NCBI GenBank assembly: GCA_963755695.1
Contig: CAVWLB010000008.1
Coordinates: forward strand, 1,798,001-1,862,000
Source: QHWT01 sp963755695
Lineage (GTDB): Bacteria > Acidobacteriota > Vicinamibacteria > Vicinamibacterales > 2-12-FULL-66-21
Reading direction: 5' to 3'
Length of the DNA stretch: 64,000 bases
Shown here one piece after another: positions 46,579-56,483 of the stretch. Every line of letters starts with the position of its first letter. Positions within the stretch are counted from its first letter, which is position 1. The position numbers were made by a program, and so were the translations under genes. The notes beneath the pieces were generated by a model that saw nothing but the letters and a program-made list of their open reading frames with translations, had not been told where the DNA came from and did not search any database.

Positions 46579-48360
46579 TCACCGCATCGATACCACGGGC
46601 AGCGTGAGCGTAGAGGGATGCTGCGCGTCGTGGAGAATCGTGTTGGTAGCCGACACGAAGCGCTGGCCCGTTCCGTTGTCTTCACCCGTGTTCAAGTTGC
46701 GGTTGAACCGTGGGAAATTGCTGCTCGACACCTCGAGCCGCAGCGCGTGCCCCTTCTTGAACACGTTGCTCGTGGACCACACGTCGATCGAGAGCTTGTA
46801 GATTTCCCCGGGGGTCATCAGCTCGGGTTTTTCCTGCGACTCGCGATACCTGGTGCGCAGGATGCCATCGGTGAGGTTCTGCGCGAAGCCGTTCGGCCAG
46901 ACGTCCACGAGCTTTGCGGTGAAATCGGTGTCCACCGCCGACGACTTCACGTACAGCTCCAGGGTCACCGGCCCGGTGACTTCCATATCCGATGCGAGCG
47001 GGGTAGTCGAGTATACGAGCACATCGTCCCGCGCTTCGACGGGACGTTGATCGCGCGGGCCGGGCGGCATGTGGGTGGCGTCGCAGCAGAGCGGTCCGCC
47101 GACCGTCGGCGCAGGGTTCGCCGGGTCGTAGACATATTGATCCGGCGCTTCCGTCGCGGCCGGCGCGACCGTGGACAGCGTGCCATTCCCGCGAAGCGAG
47201 TTTGCCTTGCCCGTCGAGTGCAGGAAATATTTCGTCGCCTGCGCGCGGGCGAGCGGCCAGTCGTCTTCCTCGCGCCACTGATTGGCTCCCATCACGAAGA
47301 TCTTCACGGGCTTTCCGGCGAACTCGTTTTGGGCACCCTTGAACAGGAAGTCGTACCAGGCCAGGGTGGCCGCCTCTTCGTCGAAGTGTGAGGCGGGCCC
47401 GAAGTCGACCTCGCCGATCTTCGGTCCGTCCCCTGCATGACCGCCGACGACGACGAGCAAGTGTTGACCGCGACGCGCAGCATCGGTCGCGCCATGGGCT
47501 TTGACCCCGACGTAGTTCCTGAGGGAGCCGCCCTGGAAGATGTCGTACCAGGCGGCAATCGTCAGCTGCGGGACGGTGATCTCCGAGAAGTGCTCCTCGA
47601 TGGACCACTGCTTCCAGTACGCGTCCTCGCTCGGGTGCGCAAGCCAGTCAAGGAAGTACGGCGCGAGCGATTTGATCGACACGGGTACGCCACCGTCCGC
47701 GAGATCGTTGAACAGGGCGTACGAGCCGAGCGGCAGTTGCCACATGCCTTTCGTCGCGTTCGTGCGGTCGCTGACCTCTCGATTGAACGTGTTCTCGGCC
47801 AGGCCGGACGTCCAGGACTCGTTGAACCACTGCTCGAACGCACCGCCCTGGTAGGTCCAGTTGGAGTGGTAGTTGCTCGCCGTCACGTATGGACAGATGC
47901 CGGCCAGGTGCGGCGGATGCGCAATCGCTGCGAGCATCTGCGTCGCGCCGACGTAGGAGCCGCCGAACATGCCCACTCTGCCGTCGGAATATGGCAGCGC
48001 CGCCGCCCACTCCACCGTATCGTAGCCATCGTCCGGCTCGTGCTTGAACGTGTACCAGTCGCCTTCGGACGCGTAGCGGCCGCGCACGTCCTGAATGATG
48101 ACGACGTAGCCGCGTGCCGCGGCCTTCAATCCGAACCCGACGTCCCCATCCTTGTTGTAAGGTGTGCGTTGCAGCAGCACGGCGAACTTGCCGTCCGCCC
48201 TGGGCCGATAGATGTCGGCACGGAGCGTGACGCCGTCGCGCATTTTGACGGGCACGTTGGATTCGAAGGTCACGGCGTACTCGTCGGCGGGGATCGAAGG
48301 CCAGGCGGCGAGCAGAAGCACGCCTGCGCTGATGAGCGCGACCGTGCGGACGCGGGTCAT
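46579..48360 (-). CDS. CocE/NonD family alpha/beta hydrolase (secreted)
   Basis: The protein has 593 residues with signal peptide MTRVRTVALISAGVLLLAAWPSIPA. PVKMRDGVTLRADIYRPRADGKFAVLLQRTPYNK and DVRGRYASEGDWYTFKHEPDDGYDTVEW are CocE-type, with nucleophile Ser in MFGGSYVGATQ (GxSYxG). The C-terminal jelly-roll domain (TGPVTLELYVKSSAVDTDFTAKLVDVWPNG, LRLEVSSSNFPRFNRN) is typical of X-Pro dipeptidyl-peptidase S15-related acyl hydrolases. It would hydrolyse acyl or peptide substrates outside the cytoplasm. The frame is intact, unlike many neighbours. Single gene. Confidence 0.94.
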   Translation of the reverse strand: MTRVRTVALISAGVLLLAAWPSIPADEYAVTFESNVPVKMRDGVTLRADIYRPRADGKFAVLLQRTPYNKDGDVGFGLKAAARGYVVIIQDVRGRYASEGDWYTFKHEPDDGYDTVEWAAALPYSDGRVGMFGGSYVGATQMLAAIAHPPHLAGICPYVTASNYHSNWTYQGGAFEQWFNESWTSGLAENTFNREVSDRTNATKGMWQLPLGSYALFNDLADGGVPVSIKSLAPYFLDWLAHPSEDAYWKQWSIEEHFSEITVPQLTIAAWYDIFQGGSLRNYVGVKAHGATDAARRGQHLLVVVGGHAGDGPKIGEVDFGPASHFDEEAATLAWYDFLFKGAQNEFAGKPVKIFVMGANQWREEDDWPLARAQATKYFLHSTGKANSLRGNGTLSTVAPAATEAPDQYVYDPANPAPTVGGPLCCDATHMPPGPRDQRPVEARDDVLVYSTTPLASDMEVTGPVTLELYVKSSAVDTDFTAKLVDVWPNGFAQNLTDGILRTRYRESQEKPELMTPGEIYKLSIDVWSTSNVFKKGHALRLEVSSSNFPRFNRNLNTGEDNGTGQRFVSATNTILHDAQHPSTLTLPVVSMR

Positions 48361-48449
48361 GAGGAGTCCTCCCGGCTCAATGCCGACCGAAGCCTATCAC
48401 GCCATTTGACAGAGCGCCGCCAGTGAAACGAGACTGACGCCGCGGCCGT

Positions 48450-49542
48450 ATGCGATATGCCCTCAAGCGTCTCGGGCTCGGCCTCCTGCTGATTGCGCTT
48501 GCTTCGACGATCCTGCTGGTCACGGATCTCGAGCAGCATGGGAGTTCGGCATCAGCAGGTACTTCGCGTCGCCGTCCTGCAGCATGCCAGCAGCGTTGTT
48601 CTAGACGATGGCATGCGCGGAACCCTGGATGCGCTCGCCGAACGTGGCTACCGGGACGGCGACCGGCTGAAGATCGATCGGTTCAACGCGCAAGGCGACA
48701 TGCCGACAGGGATTTCCATCGCCCGTCAGGTCACGACCGGCAACTATGACCTCGTGATCACGTCGAGCACTCCGTCGATGCAGGCGGTGGCGAACAGCAA
48801 TCGCGACGGAAGAGTCCGTCACGTCTTCACAGTCGTGGCCGATCCGTTCGTCGCAGGCATTGGACTCGACCGCGCGGACCCACTCAGACATCCGCCGCAC
48901 ATCGTCGGGCAGAGCATCTTCCCGCCAGTTGAACGGGCATTTCAGATCGCGCGCCAGATGTTTCCCACGCTCGCGCGCATCGGAGTCGTGTGGAATCCCG
49001 CCGAGGCGAATTCGCTCGCGTTCGTGACACGGGCGCGCGAAGTCGCCAAACAGATGAATCTGACGCTGCTCGAGGCGAACGCCGACAACACGCCGGCGGT
49101 CAGCGAGGCCCTTCGCTCGCTGTATGTGAGAAGCGCGCAGGCAATCTGGGTCGGCGGGGATAACACGGTCATCGCGGCGATCGGATCGGTCATCGCTGCG
49201 TCCCAGCGCAGAGGCATACCGGTGTTCACGATTCTTCCTGGGGTTCCAGACCGCGGCACGCTGTTCGACGTGGGTCCTGATTTCTATCAGGTCGGACGCC
49301 TGGGCGGGCTCCTTGCCGCCGACGTGCTCGCCGGTGAGGATATGACGAGGATCCCCATTCGCGACGTGCAGGATGTCGTGCCGCCTTATCTCTCGGTGAA
49401 CACGAAAGTGTTGAAAGGTCTGAAAGAGCCGTGGCGCATCCCCCAGGAGGTGCTTGCTGCCGCGTCGGTCGTCGTCGATGACGACGGCGTCCACCGGAGG
49501 GAAGTGGCCTCACCGCGGGGGCAGGACACGCGGTCGAAGTAG
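48450..49542 (+). CDS. ABC transporter substrate-binding protein (ABC_sub_bind family), one frameshift
   Basis: Start MRYALKRLGLGLLLIALASTILLVTD gives a signal/anchor, then a frame change near 48545 to RHQQVLRVAVLQHASSVVLDDGMRGTLDAL. The rest has the ABC_sub_bind fold: VTTGNYDLVITSSTPSMQAV, ARIGVVWNPAEANSLAFVTRAREVAK and NADNTPAVSEALRSLYVRSAQAIWVGGDN. Length is one base over a multiple of three. This family feeds the BPD_transp_2-type permease and ATPase encoded at 50825-52576, as in TrpXYZ-like importers. The ligand is unknown. The STAS gene starts 7 bases after its stop. Confidence 0.88.
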
Positions 49543-49549
49543 GGACCTC

Positions 49550-50797
49550 ATGCAGATCACACGCACGCGCGCGGGTGACTTCGTCGACCTCGAGCTCGAC
49601 GGCCGGCTCGACGGCTACTGGTGCGACCATCTCACGGCCACTCTGAGCGACGTCATCCGCGATGGCGGCCATCACATCAGGATCGACTGCGCTCAGGTCA
49701 GTTTTCTTTCCTCCGCCGGCGTGAGCGTGCTCGTCAAGTTCTACCGCGAGCTCGCGCGGCTCAACGGTACGTTCCGTGTCGTCAATCCATCGCACCGTGT
49801 CAGCACGGTTCTGCGACTCACCCGACTCGACACGCTGCTGATGGTGCCTCCAGGGGAAGCCGTGCCGCCACCGACGCGAGAACGACCGGCTCGACAGATT
49901 GAGGCCGGTAGTGTGGCGCTCGAGGTGTTCGACCTCGATCGGCTCGCGCGCCTGACGTGCCGGGCGATCGGGTCGCCGGCGCCGCTGGTTGCGGGAGCCT
50001 TTGGCGATGAACACTGCGCCAGCTTCGACTCGGTCATGCCCGCGTTCGCCGTCGGCATCGGCGCGTTCGGCGGCAGCTTCTCCGAATGCCGGGCGCGGTT
50101 TGGAGAGCTGATCTCGGTCGCGGGCGCCACTGCGTATCAGCCGGGCGACGGTACGAACGTGGCTGACTACCTCGTGACCACCGGCGGTGTCGGCTCCGAC
50201 ATTCGCCTGCTGTACTGCCTGGCGTGCGAGGGACGCTTCTCGCATCTGATCCGCTTCGAAGCAATCCAGCGCGGCGCAACCGTCGGCCTGTCGCGACTGC
50301 TGACCGGCTGCCTGGACGCGATGGAGGCAGGCTCGCTCGGCATCGTGATCGTGGCCGAGACCTCAGGGATTGCTGGGGGCCGCGCTACGCCGCTCGCCCA
50401 CGCAGCCGCCGGACGCTGGTGGGTTCTTCTCGCATCCCGGCGTGCGCACGCGCCTCACGTTCACTGCCGAGCGGGCGTTTGCGGGAAGCCTGGCGCTCGT
50501 CGCCGGTGTCGTCAGCCGCGCCTCCGGCTGGGATCGGTGGGCGTGGAGGGCAGCTGCGGCCAGTCGCGGCGGACGTTCTCGGTCATTTCCATGCCGCGGC
50601 CTTCCGCTTTCGTCCCCTTCGCAAGGCGATGATCGACCTCGATGAGACCGTGACCGGATTGTTCGAACCTGACCAGCTGCTAGGCGTCTTGCACCTGCTC
50701 AACGACGATCGTGGAGTCGCCGGCGCTCGGCGAGAGCGAGTTCGTGTCCGGGGCGTGTTGGATCGGGCAGATCGCCGATGACTCTCCGGCCGCGTAG
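49550..50797 (+). CDS. STAS-domain protein inside an ABC importer operon, frameshifted
   Basis: Reconstructed length is about 415 residues (the total is a multiple of three). Residues 1-105 are a STAS domain: VDLELDGRLDGYWCDHLTATL and IRIDCAQVSFLSSAGVSVLVKFYREL, with the Ser-Ser-Ala-Gly phosphoryl site of anti-sigma antagonists. The C-terminal ~300 residues are unassigned: ASFDSVMPAFAVGIGAFGGSF, GFFSHPGVRTRLTFTAERAF and FRPLRKAMIDLDETVTGLFEPDQLLGVLHLLNDDRG. Frame changes near 50380, 50540 and 50720; the true stop is TAG 50795-50797. Its place between the binding protein and the permease suggests a regulator of the transporter. Confidence 0.75.
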
Positions 50798-50824
50798 CGC
50801 CGGCCTTCACCTGGTGTCACCTCC

Positions 50825-51755
50825 ATGCTGCTGCTGATCGGCGCCTTGACCATCGGTCTCATCCTGTCGCTGCTGGCGCTCGGCGTGTTCATCAGCTTCA
50901 GGATCTTCGACTTCCCCGACATCACGGCCGAAGGCTCGATCACGCTCGGCGGGGCCGTCGCAGCCGCGTTGATCGTGGCCGGGGTCCATCCCGCTGGCGG
51001 CCTCCGCAGCGGCATTCGCGGCGGGAGGCCTCGCGGGGACGATTACGGGCGTTCTCCACACGCGGTTCAAGATCAACAGCCTCCTCTCCGGCATTCTCGT
51101 CATGACGGCGCTCTACTCCGTGAACCTTCACGTCATGGGGAAGAGCAACGTGCCGCTGCTTACCGAGCGGACGCTGGCCTCGATGGCCGAAGCCGCGGCG
51201 GTGCAGCTGCTCGGGTCCGGGACGGTCCACCTGCTTGGCTGGGAAGTGAGTGCGCGCGACGCCGCCATGCTTGCGCTCGCGTTCGGCGCGGCGGTCGGTG
51301 TGGCCGGCGCCCTGTATCTGTTCTTCCGGACGAACATCGGCACGGCCATGCAGGCTGCCGGCGACAACGCGCAGATGATTCGGGCCCTCGGGGTCAACGT
51401 CGACAACATGATCGTCCTCGGTCTCGCCCTGTCGAACGCCCTGATCGGATTGGCCGGCGGCCTGCTCACGCAGTATCAGGGGTTTGCGGACGTGCAGATG
51501 GGAATCGGGATGGTGGTCTGGGGTCTCGCCAGCGTCATCATCGGCGAAGCGCTCGTGGGGGTGCGTGCGCTCGGGTACGTCATCACCGGCGCGGTAATGG
51601 GCTCCGTGCTGTTCCGTCTGATCGTGGCGCTGGCATTACGCGGCGGGCTGGACCCCAACGACCTGAAGTTGATCACCGCCGTGTTCGTGTTCTTCGCGCT
51701 GGTCCTGCCACGCGTCACGCGGCTGCGGCGGCGTCCCCGGACGGTCGAGGGCTGA
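50825..51755 (+). CDS. ABC transporter permease (BPD_transp_2 family), one frameshift
   Basis: MLLLIGALTIGLILSLLALGVFISFRIFDFPDITAEGSITLGGAVAAALI is the family's N-terminal pair of helices. A frame change near 50995 leads to GVLHTRFKINSLLSGILVMTALYS, then AMQAAGDNAQMIRALGVNVDNMIVLGLALSNALIGLAGGL (EAA-like loop) and IIGEALVGVRALGYVITGAV. About 310 residues, one base over a multiple of three. It forms the membrane pore of the importer with the ATPase that starts 5 bases after its stop. Confidence 0.9.
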
Positions 51756-51759
51756 CGCC

Positions 51760-52576
51760 ATGCTGCAGATTCAAGGCGCCTCCAAGACGTTCAACGCCGG
51801 CACACCAAACGAGGTCCGCGCGCTCCGCGGCGTCGATCTCTCGATCGACGAAGGCTCGTTCGTGATCGTGATCGGCATCGAACGGCTCGGGGAAGTCGAC
51901 GCTGCTCAACGCGATCGCCGGGGGAGTCTTCCTGGACGCCGGCACGCTTGCGGCTCGATGGCACGAACGTCACGACCTGGCCCGAGCACCGCCGCGCCGC
52001 GCTCATCGGCCGCGTCTTTCAGAATCCGTTCAGCGGCACGGCGCCGTCGATGTCAATCGCGGAGAATCTCGCGCTCGCCGCGCGCCGGGGCCGACCGCGT
52101 GGTCTTGGGCTGGGCGTTATCCAAATCGATGGTTGGTGAAGTCCGCGATGCGGTGCGCCGCTTGAACATGGGTCTCGAAGGCCGCCTGGAAAACCCGATT
52201 GGCACGCTGTCGGGCGGTCAGCGGCAGGCACTGACGCTGCTGATGGCGTCCTGGCGCAAGCCGAAACTGCTGCTGCTCGACGAGCACACCGCGGCGCTCG
52301 ACCCCAGGAGTGCGGATCAGATCATCCGATTGAGCGAGCGAGATCGTCGCACGCGACAAGTTGACGACCTTGATGGTGACGCATTCGATGCAGCAGGCCG
52401 TCCAGCTCGGCGATCGCCTGGTCATGATGCATCGGGGTCAGGTGATTCACGACTTCCGCGGCGCCGAGAAGCAGCGACTGCGAGTGGACGACCTCCTGCA
52501 CCGGTTCGAGGACGTTCGCCGCGCCGAGCAGCTCGATGAATCGGCGGCCGACATGCTGCAACGGCTCTACGTCTGA
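51760..52576 (+). CDS. ABC transporter ATPase, frameshifted
   Basis: The product begins MLQIQGASKTFNAGTPNEVRALRGVDLSIDEGSF. The Walker A region at about 51872-51900 reads GSNGSGKST only after removing one extra A at 51877. Q-loop (GRVFQNPFSGTAPSMSIAENLALAARRG), signature (LSGGQRQALTLLMA), Walker B (LLLLDEHTAALDP) and H-loop (LMVTHSMQQAVQLGDR) are spread over three frames. It has the size of a TrpZ-like importer ATPase. It energises uptake through the adjacent permease. The breaks look like base insertions rather than decay because every motif is conserved. Confidence 0.9.
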
Positions 52577-52626
52577 GCCCGAGTGAGTGTTGAGATTCTT
52601 CGATCCTCTGCCCTGGACCGGGCACT

Positions 52627-53184
52627 CTAATGCTTCGATGAGGCGTCCCCGCACTTGACGTTGGGGTTCCAGTCAGAAAACAGACCGCTCGGACTTTGTT
52701 CCCACGTCCAGACGTGTAAGTACCAGATGCCCAGGCGATCCGCCTTCTTGAGGGCCTGCCCCATGATGCGCGGCGGCTCGGCGGCCGTCCAGACGGGGAT
52801 CGGCACGAGGAATTCGACGCCATTCAGCTTGAACGCGCCGTCCGGCTTCTTCTCGTAGACCAGCACCTCCGGATGCTCGACGTCGAGCGTCGTGTCGAGC
52901 AGCGCGTTGTTCTGAAAGTGGTAGCCCATCGCGCCCGCCGGTTGATATTCGACGCAGTCGGTGACCCGCTTGTAGCCGGCCGCTTCGGCAGCCTCGGTCG
53001 TCTTGAACCTGGCGGTCGCGTCACGAACTCTCGCGACGTCGCGATCGACGGCCTCGCCAAGCCCGCTTGGAAGGATGCCCGGCGCCTGGCTCATGTCCGT
53101 GGCGCGTGTTTGCGCAACGGCTGCGCCTATGAACGCACATACCACCACCAACACTCCAGCGATCCACGCACTCAACCGAGTCAT
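52627..53184 (-). CDS. Secreted hypothetical protein
   Basis: The protein has 185 residues from ATG 53184: MTRLSAWIAGVLVVVCAFIGAAVAQT is a signal peptide. The mature part contains RVRDATARFKTTEAAEAAGYKRVTDCVEYQPAGAMGYHFQNN and VEFLVPIPVWTAAEPPRIMGQ...WYLHVWTWEQSPSGLFSDWNPNVKC. Three Cys and a Trp-rich C-terminus suggest an extracellular binding role. I do not recognise a named family. Single gene, convergent with the ABC operon. Confidence 0.78.
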   Translation of the reverse strand: MTRLSAWIAGVLVVVCAFIGAAVAQTRATDMSQAPGILPSGLGEAVDRDVARVRDATARFKTTEAAEAAGYKRVTDCVEYQPAGAMGYHFQNNALLDTTLDVEHPEVLVYEKKPDGAFKLNGVEFLVPIPVWTAAEPPRIMGQALKKADRLGIWYLHVWTWEQSPSGLFSDWNPNVKCGDASSKH

Positions 53185-53394
53185 CGTCGTCGTCCTTTCG
53201 GAATCGGTTCCTGTCTTCGGCATGGGCGGATCCTGGCGCAGCGGTGGAGGAGGCCGACACGTGTTTTTGACGGACCGTCCCGCCGGCATGCCGAACTGGA
53301 CCGATGCCGCGGCGAGCGCAGTTGGTCATCGCGGCAGGCCGCTTCGTCAAAAGCTGGCTCGGCCGAGGCCAACCCACGGCAGAATGAAGCGGTG

Positions 53395-54531
53395 ATGTCG
53401 CCTCGCGTGCGTCAGCAGATCCGGCTGATCGCGGGACTCTGGCTCGCCTGGACCATCGCCGGGCTTTTCTACATCTCCCAGGACTCGGTGCCGCGGCTCT
53501 ATCGAGGCGAGGCCGTGGCCTGGAAGTACGTGTTCGTCGGCTGGATGGCGGGCATGTACGTGTGCGCCGCCCTCACGCCGGCGCTCCTGTGGCTCGGCGA
53601 TCGATGGCCGGTCGAGAGGCGCGTCGTCCCCCACGCGGGATTGCATCTCTGCTTCAGCGTGGTCTTCTCGATCCTGGCGACAGCGATCGAAGTACCCGTG
53701 CTCCTGCTGCTCGGCGTCTTCCCAGCCGCGATGCCGCCTCCGTCGATTGGCGAGGGCGTCAAAGTGATGCTGTCGTTCGGCATTCAGGGCGGCGTCATCC
53801 GGTACTGGGCCGTGATCGCGCTCCAGGCCGTGTACCGGTCGCAGAAGAACGTCAAGATTCGCGAGCGGGAGGCATTCGAGCTGAGGGTGCAGGCATCAGA
53901 GCTTGCGCAGCAGCTCGCAACGGCGCAGCTGAGCGCTCTCAAGATGCAGCTGCAGCCGCACTTTCTCTTCAACACGCTCGGCGCCATCGTCGTGTTGATC
54001 CAGCAACGGAAAACCGCGCAGGCCGAAGCGATGGTCGCGAGGCTCAGCGATCTCCTCCGTCTCACGCTCGAAGACGTGGAGGCGCAGGAAGTGCCGCTCT
54101 GGCGCGAACTAGAGTTCCTGCGGCTGTACCTGTCGATCGAGCAGGTCCGGTTCGAGGACCGGCTGAAGGTGCGCATTGTGCCGGCTCCCCAGCTCTCCGA
54201 CATGCTCGTACCGCATATGGTGCTGCAGCCGATCGTCGAGAACGCCGTCCGCCATGGTCTCGGTCAGAGCGAGGATGCGGTGACGATCGAAGTGGAGGCA
54301 ACCAGCGCGAACGGTACGCTCGCGCTCGTCGTGTCGGACGACGGGCCAGGGATACGGTCGCCCAGGCCTGATCACACCGGAATCGGGCTGACCAACACAA
54401 GGACCCGCCTGGCGCGGCTGTACGGCGATAGCGCGCGTCTCGCCGTCGAGCAGGCGGTGGGTCGAGGCGTGCGCGTCACGATCACATTGCCGATCCGGAC
54501 GCTTCCACCCGAGGGCGGGCAATGGGATTGA
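53395..54531 (+). CDS. LytS/AlgZ-type sensor histidine kinase
   Basis: The protein has 378 residues from ATG 53395. Four TM segments fill residues 10-145 (GLWLAWTIAGLFYISQ; MYVCAALTPALLWLG; HLCFSVVFSILATAIEVPVLLLLG; GVIRYWAVIALQAVY), then a coiled linker. The His_kinase (PF06580) core follows: ALKMQLQPHFLFNTLGAIVVL, with the phosphoryl-accepting His in PHFLFN, and HATPase motifs (VLQPIVENAVRHGL N-box; SDDGPGIRS G1 box). It senses an unknown envelope signal and phosphorylates the LytTR regulator whose ATG overlaps its stop by 10 bases. Confidence 0.95.
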   Translation: MSPRVRQQIRLIAGLWLAWTIAGLFYISQDSVPRLYRGEAVAWKYVFVGWMAGMYVCAALTPALLWLGDRWPVERRVVPHAGLHLCFSVVFSILATAIEVPVLLLLGVFPAAMPPPSIGEGVKVMLSFGIQGGVIRYWAVIALQAVYRSQKNVKIREREAFELRVQASELAQQLATAQLSALKMQLQPHFLFNTLGAIVVLIQQRKTAQAEAMVARLSDLLRLTLEDVEAQEVPLWRELEFLRLYLSIEQVRFEDRLKVRIVPAPQLSDMLVPHMVLQPIVENAVRHGLGQSEDAVTIEVEATSANGTLALVVSDDGPGIRSPRPDHTGIGLTNTRTRLARLYGDSARLAVEQAVGRGVRVTITLPIRTLPPEGGQWD

Positions 54532-55289
54532 GAGTTCTCGCCGTGGACGATGAGCCGCTCGCGCGCGAGGGGTTGAAGCTCCTGCTCGGCCGTCAGCCGC
54601 AGGTCGAGTCCATCTCGGAAGCGCGAAACGGACGAGAGGCGGTCGCCCTCATTCGCGAGCAGAAGCCGGACCTGGTCCTGCTCGACGTGCAGATGCCGCG
54701 AATCGACGGCTTTGCGGTCGTCCACGCCATTGGAGCGGAGCGCATGCCACCGGTGATCTTCGTGACCGCGCACGACCAGTATGCGATCCGGGCGTTCGAG
54801 ATCGCGGCGATCGACTATCTGCTCAAGCCGGTCACGGAGGAGCGCTTTGCGCTCGCGTTCAAGCGAGCCATCGGCAGGCTGCACAGCGTGTCGCGCGAGG
54901 AGGGGACGCGACAAGTGCTGGCGATGCTCGATGCCGTCGCGAATCCGCCGCGGCAGCTCGAGCGATTCGCGGTTCGATCCGGCGAGCGCACCATCTTCGT
55001 GCCAGTCGACGAGGTGGATTGGATCGAAGCGTTCCAGAACTACGTCCGACTGCACGCGGGCGTGGCCACCCACCTCCTGCACGTGCCCATGAACACCATC
55101 GAGGCGGTGCTCGATTCCGACCGCTTCCTGCGCATCCATCGATCGCACATCGTGAACGTCCGGCGCATCGCGCAGCTGTGGTCGATCGCGCACGGGCAGT
55201 TTGTGATCGAGCTCAGGTCGGGGCACCGCCTGCAATCGGGGCGCACCTACGGCGAGCGGATCCGCCGCGCGCTTTCGAACCCGTTCTGA
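54522..55289 (+). CDS. LytTR-family response regulator
   Basis: The protein has 255 residues. Receiver domain: VLAVDDEPLAREGL (acidic pocket), PDLVLLDVQMPRIDGFAVV with phospho-Asp in LLDVQMP, VIFVTAHDQYAIRAFEIAAIDYLLKPV (Lys). LytTR DNA-binding domain from about residue 150: FVPVDEVDWIEAFQNYVRLH and DRFLRIHRSHIVNV. It is translationally coupled to the LytS-type kinase upstream. LytTR regulators bind direct-repeat sites before exported-protein genes; no such site was picked out here. Confidence 0.96.
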   Translation: MGLRVLAVDDEPLAREGLKLLLGRQPQVESISEARNGREAVALIREQKPDLVLLDVQMPRIDGFAVVHAIGAERMPPVIFVTAHDQYAIRAFEIAAIDYLLKPVTEERFALAFKRAIGRLHSVSREEGTRQVLAMLDAVANPPRQLERFAVRSGERTIFVPVDEVDWIEAFQNYVRLHAGVATHLLHVPMNTIEAVLDSDRFLRIHRSHIVNVRRIAQLWSIAHGQFVIELRSGHRLQSGRTYGERIRRALSNPF

Positions 55290-55372
55290 TTTGGTCTGTT
55301 ACGTCGCTGCGGTGATCTGGCGATGGGCCGGTTCGTAATCGGTCAGCAGTAGTGGAGCTGTGACGCGCTCGC

Positions 55373-55405
55373 GATCCTGGGCTCCGCCTGAGCGGGCCCA
55401 GGATC
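55373..55405. terminator. Stem-loop after LytTR gene
   Basis: GATCCTGGGC (55373-55382) pairs perfectly with GCCCAGGATC (55396-55405). Inside, CCGC pairs with GCGG around a CTGA loop with a one-base bulge. It lies between convergent stops at 55289 and 55427. Confidence 0.75.
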
Positions 55406-55426
55406 ATGGACGTGGGACGGTGGTGG

Positions 55427-56285
55427 CTACTTGAAGAACGCGCCGCTGCGCTCGTGGCCCATCACGGCCCCGACGAGGCGCGCGGGATTTGCCGGTTCCG
55501 ACGTGAACGAAAACCCAGACGAGGGGTTGAACGCCGACCACTCGATCGTCGAACCCGTCGCAAAAAAATCTCCTTCGAAATTCATCGCCTCGTTACGAAC
55601 GTGCTGGTGGTCGAGAATCCCACTCCATTCCACGGCGAAGGTGATGTCAGCGAGCTGTGGGAAGCCGGCAGGAAAGATCTTGGTGAGAGAGCTTTGTATG
55701 TCGTGATCATCGAACGTTTCGAGGGCAAGCGTGAACGACGCCTGGCCCTTCCCCAAGGCAATCGTGACGCTGTCGTGCGGCACCGGAATCGTCCAGAACA
55801 GACCATTCGGAGCGATGTGAGGGTTGTAGTCGTGAACCTGATTCGATCCAACTGGACCGTTGAACACGTCCAGTCAGATGAAGCCAAAGGACGCGTTGTA
55901 ATGCTTCCCGTCAACCGCGATGTACTCCCCCACCATAAAGCCCATATCCGCCTGGAAGGTGGGTGAGGCGAGGCCCGTGCCCACGCCGACTCCTTGTATG
56001 CGATTGAGTCCCACGAACCCATTGAAGTCGGTGATCTGGGAGGGATCGGTGATATTCGGCAGCGGTGTGCCGGTTGGGCCAACGGGGAAATGGTGGATGA
56101 GGATTCCAAACGGTGAGACACCGCCGGGAATGGGGCTTGGGTGCCGCGTTGAAGTGCGGGTTCCCTTTCGCGTATGCCGTCGACGCGCCAGCGCCCAAGG
56201 CCAGCCCTACGGTCGCACCGACAAACTGCCGACGGGACAGGGACCGATGGTGAAGTGGGCAACGAACAGATGACTCAGGGTTCAT
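55427..56285 (-). CDS. Tat-exported hypothetical protein, frameshifted
   Basis: The start MNPESSVRCPLHHRSLSRRQFVGATVGLALGAG has the Tat motif SRRQFVG. After a shift near 56130 a conserved-looking stretch follows (GVSPFGILIHHFPVGPTG, TDFNGFVGLNRIQGVGVG, SPTFQADMGFMVGEYIAVDGKHYNASFGFI). After another shift near 55868 comes DVFNGPVGSNQVHDYNPHIAPNGLFWTIPVP and a C-terminus ending MGHERSGAFFK. About 285 residues. No family recognised; it may be a secreted cofactor-binding protein. Its promoter region (56286-56480) is the gap before the ADOP gene's 3' end. Confidence 0.75.
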
Positions 56286-56483
56286 AACGTCACTCCTTCA
56301 AGGTGCAAAGATGCCGATGACGAGACCCTGTCGTTCGTTTGTTTCTAGTGCGCACCTCCTTCCGTGAATTGAAAAGGCGACCGTAGCACCCTGTCTGTAG
56401 GGAGTCAAGAGTTGTGCGCGTTACTGTCAAAGCGAAATAGAAATGTCCCGAGAGTTGTGTCTCCTGTCGTGGAGCACGCGATC

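Noticed and set aside
47437..48426. 329-residue plus-strand ORF opposite the CocE hydrolase
   Set aside because: The CocE frame is intact with signal peptide and catalytic motif; the antisense frame has none.
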